Of a stretch of DNA of 13,424 nt, positions 8,293 through 13,424 are shown in pieces. The stretch covers positions 1-13,424 of the forward strand of contig JAOXYB010038318.1 in assembly GCA_028565635.1 (NCBI GenBank), read 5' to 3'. Made by a program: the position numbers and the translations under genes. The DNA comes from Phoronis ovalis (lineage: Eukaryota > Phoronida > Phoronidae). Positions within the stretch are counted from its first letter, which is position 1. The number at the start of each line of letters is the position of its first letter. Below the pieces are notes generated by a model. It searched no databases and was not told where the DNA came from. It saw only the letters and a program-made list of their open reading frames with translations.

Positions 8293-8460
8293 CAAATTTC
8301 GTATAGTTGCATCACCTCCGTTAGCGAGCAAGAATCTTGTCATCTCTAAAAGACCCTTAGTAACTGCCCAGTGAAGAGCAGTATCACCGCTCCAGTAATC
8401 TTGACAATTAATGTTACACTTGTCATCCTCGATTGCATAATGTAAAGCAGATCTTCCATC
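8293..8460 (-). CDS. Ankyrin-repeat exon (one short and one full repeat)
   Basis: Acceptor GTTATATAG and donor GTATTT give 168 nt, 56 codons, phase 0 at both ends. The first repeat, DGRSALHYAIEDDKCNINCQ with DYW, is 23 residues instead of 33: the second helix seems to be deleted in frame between HYAI and EDDKC. The second repeat, SGDTALHWAVTKGLLEMTRF then LLANGGDATIRNL, is full length and canonical. The upstream exon ends GGVKDM and the downstream one starts KGYTALF, so repeats join smoothly across both splice junctions. Confidence 0.82.
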
Positions 8461-8642
8461 CTATATAACATTAAAGTTCTTTCGATTAATTTAAAAAGCT
8501 GCAGCTAGTGTGACATATTCTCAATAAATACAAAGTTGGTTTTTAAAATGACAATAATAGCATTTATGCATCATTATTATATATCTCCCTTATGTTTGAA
8601 AGGCAACTTTAATCGTATGGCATTTCTGGGGACCCGTATATC

Positions 8643-8903
8643 TCATTCTGTCATGTCACCCTGAAAATCGTATGTTATTATGTCTTTCAAGCAAAAGTTG
8701 GAATCCATGTACAGTATATAGTTGTTGCATCGGGTTTCCAATTCACACATCCTTTGCTTTAAAGATTGTTGATACTGGACCGTGCAGTGGATTGTGTGAT
8801 TTGATCCTTTGCGCCATTGAGTGCCAACAATGCTTCGAGGATAGTTGATCTCACGAAGCATTGTTAGAAATGACAATTCCGGGTTCGATCCTACTATAAC
8901 CAA
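8643..8903 (-). other. Unassigned 86-codon open frame, repeat-associated
   Basis: The frame reads MVIVGSNPELSFLTMLREIN and ends ITYDFQGDMTE before TGA. It is fairly protein-like, but it spans a 12-bp perfect inverted repeat and abuts a MITE, and I see no phase-0 splice borders linking it to ankyrin exons. More likely it is part of an old repeat than a gene. Unrecognised. Confidence 0.2.
8826..8865. repeat. 12-bp perfect inverted repeat
   Basis: AACAATGCTTCG (8826-8837) and CGAAGCATTGTT (8854-8865) pair perfectly around a 16-base loop. It is near but outside the MITE. It may be a separate small foldback element. Confidence 0.8.
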
Positions 8904-8926
8904 CTACATAGCACCTCAGATAATTA

Positions 8927-9309
8927 AGGGTGCCACATGGCACATTGCGCAGGGTATACGCTTACGGCGTGACGGAGTGACGTGTGACGACGGAAACCAG
9001 GTAATCAAATTAATGTGACTAGGCGAAATAATATACTGCTGTCATGTTTTCTATATATGTACTCTAAGCTGCTTTCATAATGGGTTTTAAATTCTACATA
9101 CCGTGACTGTAGTATATCATTAAAACATGCGGAAAATAGAAGTTGGGAGTACTTATAAAAAGAAATGACTGCTGTATATTCTTATAATCACATTGCTTTG
9201 AATTACCGTCACGCGGCAGCACGAAATTCGCTCGGTCGTCACTCGGCAGAGCAAAATTCAATGAAAATTGCAAGTAAACACAAAGAGTGTCGCCACCGTG
9301 TGGCACCCT
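8927..9309. mobile_element. 383-bp MITE with TA target duplication
   Basis: The ends AGGGTGCCACATGG (8927-8940) and CCGTGTGGCACCCT (9296-9309) are inverted repeats with 13 of 14 positions equal. TA stands just outside each end (8925-8926 and 9310-9311), the target duplication of Tc1/mariner-type elements. Subterminal hexamers reinforce this: GTGACG at 8969, 8977 and 8984 on the left and its complement CGTCAC at 9207 and 9237 on the right. No transposase is encoded; short open frames inside (9094-9306 minus, 9165-9359 plus) are incidental. It lies in an intron of the ankyrin gene. The superfamily is inferred from the TA duplication only. Confidence 0.75.
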
Positions 9310-9568
9310 TATTTGATACGATGCCTAGTTATATCAAGATAACAATGAGTGCTCTATAGAGTTAGCCACCAGGGATGTCATCAGTGTGTTTTGCTTCTAA
9401 AACCACTTTTTATAGTTTTTTTTTGTGAAAAATACAAATCAGAGAAATCAAAACGGAAACTTGAGTATATAAATATGTACATATTTAAATTTTTGAATTA
9501 GTTTGCATAATGAGTAAAGTTGCAGCAAGTTTGAGTAAAAACAATATTTGTCGATTTGGGCCTAAATT

Positions 9569-9703
9569 TTACGTGTTAAAAATGGACTGGCGACGGATGG
9601 CATGCACTGCTTGTCGTTTCAGATGCTGAAGGTATAAAGAAAAGCAACTTTTCTTTTGGCTATGAGGGGACGCATTCATAGTGTCAATTGCTGTCTCAAG
9701 ATC
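9569..9703 (-). CDS. Exon-like segment, possibly C-terminal to ankyrin repeats
   Basis: After an acceptor ending TGTAAGCAG the minus strand reads DLETAIDTMNASPHSQKKSC then FSLYLQHLKRQAVHAIRRQS and IFNT to TAA at 9571-9569. Codon content is coding-like and entry is in phase 0, as for the ankyrin exons. It may be a terminal exon. Alternatively, a donor GTAAAA at 9572-9567 ends it at 9573 in phase 2, which matches the acceptor phase of 5843-5735. SLYLQHLKRQAVHAIRR faintly resembles the BC-box half of SOCS boxes found after ankyrin repeats in ASB proteins, but the usual LC is LK here. It lies between ankyrin exons 11081-10887 and 8460-8293, so it cannot end a transcript that uses all of them. Confidence 0.4.
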   Translation of the reverse strand, partial: DLETAIDTMNASPHSQKKSCFSLYLQHLKRQAVHAIRRQSIFNT

Positions 9704-10886
9704 CTGCTTACAGATATTTAATTTTATCTCGACTTTCATATATGGCAAATAATTGAAACTTATTGGGTTAGAATCCCATTGTATTGACATAATAAGTACA
9801 TTGTTACCATATTTGTTGATATATAATATTTTTAAAGCATAAATTATATAAAGGACGAGTAAAACAACCAATATTCAATAATGCAGATTTTGTTGCACAG
9901 TTGCATCTTGAAATCTTCAAACGTTAATCTAATTTTCGGAGTCACTTTGTGCAGAAAAGCAAGGGCCAAGTTTGGCCTCAGATTCACAAAGTAAGTAAAA
10001 TGCAAACCAGTTCTCTACATTTCAGATGTAAAATTCTCGTTTGCTTTCTTTCGTGTCATGATTAAGTTGTCTTTCTTTTTTTAGCAAAGAATTCATTTGA
10101 CAAATTATTTTAGAAGCACAAAACACGGTTTACATCCACTGAGACTAACTGTATGGCATTCATCAGTTTTAGTACTAAAAGATTATATTATCTTTATAAT
10201 GCAAAAAGCGAAACCTGCTTATATGTGGCTTCCAACTTCTTGTTAGAAGCTATAACAACATGCATACGAATTTCAAGTGCATGGGATATGACGTGGCACG
10301 CGAAAGTGGGATATGACAGAAAATAAGTAATAGACAGGGGGACTAAGGGACTAGGCAGCAGTAAACCTAACATCCTAATACGCGAGAATGATTATACTTA
10401 TAAATTGTATGCATAAAAGTGGCATGTATGGAGAGGGAAGATCTAGAATGTATAGTATCATTATTAATAATGAGAACTGGACATCGTGCTAACCATGATC
10501 TCGATCAGAGTCGCTCTATATGCCTAGACATTTGATATCATTTTGTTTTGTTTTACGTAGAAATAACAGCAGGAAGTGAGCCTTTTTATCAACATGGCGA
10601 TTCACTAGGAGATTAATAAAATTTAGATGGACCAATTTTGTCATAATTGTAGCCAGTGGTTTCAGCTGATAACAATCTTAGATTGTCTAATATTCAAGGA
10701 GATAACCTTTGGTTAGAGTTTATACATAGGAGTTGGAAACAAAACTAGCTATTACCAAAATTATCGTATACTAATTATATGAATTATTGTTATTCATTTT
10801 AGACAAACAAATTTACGGCATGAATACTCAGTCTATGTAGGGATTGAAAATCTCTTGCTTAAAACACGTAATACAAAATACTTAAC
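9704..10886. other. Intron of the ankyrin gene; no certain exon
   Basis: No ankyrin motif is seen on the minus strand. On the + strand a small spliced-looking ORF is possible: ATG at 9881, a strong GTAAGT donor at 9991-9996 and a pyrimidine-rich acceptor ending at 10084. The 6-bp palindrome GGCCAA/TTGGCC is at 9964-9977. Confidence 0.4.
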
Positions 10887-11081
10887 CATATCCTTTACTC
10901 CACCATTTGCTTTTCCATCTTTCAATAGCACAATGGCAGCGTCTTCTCGACGATTCAGTATGGCTATATACACAGCTGTTCTTCCCCGCTCATTGTGTTC
11001 GTTCACGTCGTATTTGCCGCTGGTAATAAATGTTTTCAAACGATCTGCATCTCCACTTGCAGCTGGCTTACTCAAAAGTAA
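10887..11081 (-). CDS. Ankyrin-repeat exon, most 5' seen
   Basis: Acceptor CGTTTTCAG and donor GTTAAG give 195 nt, 65 codons, phase 0. It reads LLLSKPAASGDADRLKTFIT then SGKYDVNEHN, a first repeat whose start is degenerate, followed by ERGRTAVYIAILNRREDAAI, VLLKDGKANGGVKDM. GRTAVYIA and AAIVLLKDGKA are the two ankyrin helices. The start of the gene must be upstream on the minus strand (above 11081) because the exon begins at a splice acceptor; I found no secure first exon. GTAAAG a few codons before the chosen donor is an alternative. Confidence 0.8.
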
Positions 11082-11521
11082 CTGAAAACGGGACAAATCC
11101 CTTAAGGCGACATCATGTACTGCCTCGAACTGTACTTAACCCCGTCTTTTGTAATAACAACAACAGACGAATAATAACAGCAGATAAACAAATGGTACAA
11201 TAACATCATATTATACAAATATTTTTGTATAATACAATATTAAGCATTTGTAGGATTAAACATTTTAATATTTGGTTTACTTTACCTTTAACCTCGACAT
11301 TGCGGTCCTATTCTTAATGGTATTCAATCTGCTGTGTAAGAGAGAAGTAAATATCTTCAGTTGAATAAACCAGCTAAAAGACAAGTTCGTGTGTATGACA
11401 ACTTTAAAAAAGGCTTCAAATAGATCAATCTCTCATTTGCTCTAACGAGATTTTGTGTGCTCGACATGTTTAGTATAAATCTAAAATGAAAGTTACTTTT
11501 GTTGTATTCGAAATAATATAG

Positions 11522-11787
11522 AAATGCAAAGACCTTCAAAGAGTACGAAGAAGAAATGAAAAAGAAGCCGAATCTGAAATCATATGAAACTGAAACTATA
11601 CCTGTTGAAATTGATAATTTGTTAATAATTCACAACGTTAAAGGACAAAAAGGGAAAAACGAAACATCTATCCGTTGTGTCACAGCTTATGTGTCATCAA
11701 CATTCAGCATTGTTATGTCTCGTATAACTTTGAGGAGATTGCTCTGCAAATCAGTGACCTGGCAAATGCTATCTCCTTGTGGTCTTC
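11522..11787 (+). CDS. Candidate exon 1 of an unrecognised + strand gene, frameshifted
   Basis: From an acceptor ATATAG (or AAAG at 11531) the frame reads TFKEYEEEMKKKPNLKSYET then ETIPVEIDNLLIIHN. The coding signal then moves to another frame: NIYPLCHSLCVINIQHC, then VSYNFEEIALQISDLANAIS and LWS, to TGA at 11789. The change lies within 11642-11690, near the A/G-rich run at 11647-11661 where an indel is plausible; a very short intron is the other option. A donor GTGAAA at 11788 would end the exon in phase 2. That matches the next block, which begins in phase 2. I do not recognise the protein. It is charged and helical at the start, with an amphipathic helix at the end. Confidence 0.45.
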
Positions 11788-11988
11788 GTGAAAAATTCTG
11801 AGTAGAAATATTATTCGGTCTCGCCCATTATAACTTTTGAATCGGTCTCGACCCGTTATATATCTCCATGATGGGCAAGCAACTGCCTATTAACTTCAAT
11901 ATATTACTTTTTATGTTTTAAAGTATCGAAAATATAGTTACCAGCTTTCATCAGTGGTAGTGCTAATTGGTCTCGTTTGTGTTTTCAG

Positions 11989-12052
11989 TACCTTTAACTA
12001 TTTAGCAGGTGTTATAAAAAATAACTACGAAGTAAACCTGGATAGATGCCAG
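11989..12052 (+). CDS. Candidate exon 2 of the + strand gene
   Basis: A strong acceptor (GTTTGTGTTTTCAG) precedes a 64-nt block. Entered in phase 2, it reads TFNYLAGVIKNNYEVNLDRC then Q, before the donor GTTACG at 12053. The other two frames stop at once. It joins the 11522-11787 block through a 201-nt intron with matching phases. It ends in phase 0, while the next block needs phase 2, so an exon may be missing, an indel may have occurred, or the donor may be wrong. Confidence 0.4.
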
Positions 12053-12261
12053 GTTACGCCCGGGATTTCTCATTACGTCATTTTTCGATACCTAGATTTA
12101 TCTTTTTGTATATATAACAAGAGAATAATGCAAGTCTTTTAATGAACATAAAATTATTTAATATTTCAGAAGTCTAAATTAGTTATTCTACTCCGTTATT
12201 TTCATGAAATAATAATATCATAACTAAGCCGTACAATACGGTACTAATGTCCAAGTTTCAG

Positions 12262-12427
12262 TTACACGGACTACTCCGGTATCCTAAGAGTATTGATGAT
12301 TCTTTTGCTGCATTGGCGATATAGTTTAATGTTACGAATTTTAACTGAAGCAATATTTGCCAAAGTATGTGGCATTGATGAATACAGAAAATTTAAAACA
12401 AACTTTGTTAACTTTCTTTCATGTAAG
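12262..12427 (+). CDS. Candidate exon 3 of the + strand gene
   Basis: After CCAAGTTTCAG the block, entered in phase 2, reads YTDYSGILRVLMILLLHWRY, SLMLRILTEAIFAKVCGIDE, YRKFKTNFVNFLSCK, and meets donors at 12423 (GTAAGG) and 12428 (GTACGG). This is the most protein-like of the four blocks: a long hydrophobic-aromatic helix with basic residues, then a charged helix. It may be helical-repeat or membrane-associated; I cannot identify it. It contains no ATG-initiated frame of length, which is why a simple ORF search misses it. Confidence 0.5.
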
Positions 12428-12580
12428 GTACGGGACAAATGTCAGCAAACTTAAGCAAAGATGTACTTTCGAATTCGACAGGGTAATCATGTTTTGATAA
12501 CATTTATTTTATATTGTATTTGTCAAGTTATTTTGGATAAACTAGCTCATAATCAAACATTAATAATTATCCTCCATAAG

Positions 12581-12716
12581 TACCACCAGGAACCGATACA
12601 ACAGACTCCAACTGTTTCTTGCAAAACTAGTAGAGCGTTTATATGCCAACATCAACGCCAATTTTACATGGAGTAGACCCTTTGACATTTATGCTTTTCC
12701 AAGACATAAACTATAA
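12581..12716 (+). CDS. Candidate terminal exon of the + strand gene
   Basis: From an acceptor CCTCCATAAG (or ACCACCAG at 12589) the frame, entered in phase 2, reads TTRNRYNRLQLFLAKLVERL then YANINANFTWSRPFDIYAFP and RHKL to TAA at 12714-12716. An AATAAA follows at 12879-12884, 163 bases later, fitting a 3' UTR. The preceding block offers donors in phase 0 or 1, so this junction is also out of phase. Together the mismatches suggest either a decayed gene or borders I have misplaced. Confidence 0.45.
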
Positions 12717-12878
12717 ATGTATTTAGGTTGCTTTTTTCCCATGGAAAAACTTTGACAAGACGAACTGTCCATTTATTGGAAAGGTACAGTATGCAACCTA
12801 TTTATGTCATTGTTAATTCCGGCAGCCATTATAGACAACCTTCTTAAAATATGATCGACTTAAAATAGAAGGTAAGGA

Positions 12879-12884
12879 AATAAA
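12879..12884 (+). terminator. Candidate poly(A) signal
   Basis: Canonical AATAAA downstream of the stop at 12714-12716, within an A-rich stretch. It supports 12581-12716 being a last exon, but such hexamers are common in AT-rich DNA. Confidence 0.35.
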
Positions 12885-13424
12885 AAAATAATTACATTTG
12901 CATATAATCAATAATTCTTTCCAAATTGTTTTGAAAATAGAAATCAAGATAATTAAATGTGATAATAAAAAGCTTGATAACGAAATTGAAATACATAATT
13001 TTTATTAAGGAAAACTTTGGTGATTTCATATCAAGATTATTAATAAACTGAACATGAGGAATGCACTAATTCATAGGCTTTTCCGGGGAATGAACAAAGA
13101 GTGACATCTTGAAAAACCTTCAGAAATTAGCAATAAGGGACTGGTCAGAAATTACCACAGGGGTGGGGGGTTGGTGCAAGGAATTTTTGTGCAAGGCAAA
13201 AGGGGGGGGGATCATGAATTTCTGTGCACCACGAAAGGGGGGGGTTGTGATTTTATGCGCAGTGATTCTTGAAAAATACCTTTCTTGATTTTCACCAACT
13301 AGTAGGAAAAGAGAGGATCCCTAAATAAGAAAATAAAAAAGTACATGTAGCAGCAAGTCAACTTAATACCAAGTTACCCAGCAACTTAGAGAAATCAAAT
13401 AGTATGAATGACAGTTCAGCTGAA
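12885..13424. other. No gene; G-run repeat family
   Basis: No open frame of interest. 13142-13244 carries a dispersed repeat shared with 5446-5478 and runs of G: GGGG-T-GGGGGG at 13160-13170, nine G at 13202-13210 and eight G at 13237-13244. GTGCAAGG occurs twice here. Confidence 0.45.

Noticed and set aside
8870-8905. B-box-like GGGTTCGATCC
   Set aside because: Flanking bases do not form a T stem or acceptor stem and there is no A box upstream, so it is not a tRNA gene.
10855-11085. 76-codon + strand frame
   Set aside because: Antisense shadow of ankyrin exon 11081-10887.
11357-11539. Minus-strand frame with MSSTQNLVRANERLIYL as a possible first exon of the ankyrin gene
   Set aside because: The ATG context is acceptable, but no clear phase-0 donor links it to 11081 and it overlaps the candidate + strand exon region.
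11954-12142. 62-codon + strand ORF as a stand-alone gene
   Set aside because: Its middle is better explained as a short exon (11989-12052) between a strong acceptor and a donor; both ends look intronic.
12461-12676. 71-codon + strand ORF
   Set aside because: It overlaps the more protein-like frame of 12581-12716 in a different register and is AT-driven.
1-13424. CRISPR array, bacterial operon, or defence island
   Set aside because: No regularly spaced repeats, ribosome-binding sites or long compact ORFs; the sequence is eukaryotic throughout.

Overview
This window reads as AT-rich nuclear DNA of an invertebrate animal, most likely a mollusc. That is an inference from four things: short exons with GT/AG borders, a degraded LINE of a type common in molluscs, a multicopy invertebrate ORF with a DFSExYxCK-type block, and many short simple repeats. 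Nothing bacterial is present: no operons, Shine-Dalgarno sites, CRISPR arrays, rRNA or convincing tRNA.

Layout. 1-850 is intron-like and leads into a + strand terminal exon (851-901, or to 1000 if its TGA is read through) with a poly(A) signal at 1245-1250. 1416-1651 is a dense cluster of AGAACAC/GTGTTCT palindromes. 1943-2190 is a solo LTR with a 4-bp target duplication. 2285-3073 is a fragment of a multicopy, transposon-like protein. 3141-3373 is a 111-bp tandem duplication. 3383-5734 is mostly unassigned DNA with several small minisatellites. 6050-7170 is a decayed LINE cut off before its YADD box.

The main gene is an ankyrin-repeat gene on the minus strand. Four phase-0 exons are seen, 5' to 3' at 11081-10887, 8460-8293, 7922-7726 and 7471-7274. 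Two have or imply the 198-nt length of exactly two 33-residue repeats. The 7922-7726 exon lacks one base and is frameshifted. Two more minus-strand exon-like segments (9703-9569 and 5843-5735) are phase-compatible with each other but lie on either side of ankyrin exons, so their place is unclear. A 383-bp MITE sits in the intron between 9703 and 8460.

Upstream of the ankyrin exons, on the + strand, four coding-like blocks (11522-12716) ending at a stop and a poly(A) signal suggest an unrecognised multi-exon gene or pseudogene with at least one frameshift. The ankyrin gene and this one are divergently arranged. I found no convincing novel biological system. The most useful leads are the frameshifted ankyrin exon, the hidden + strand exons, the terminal exon with an in-frame TGA, and the newly delimited solo LTR and MITE.
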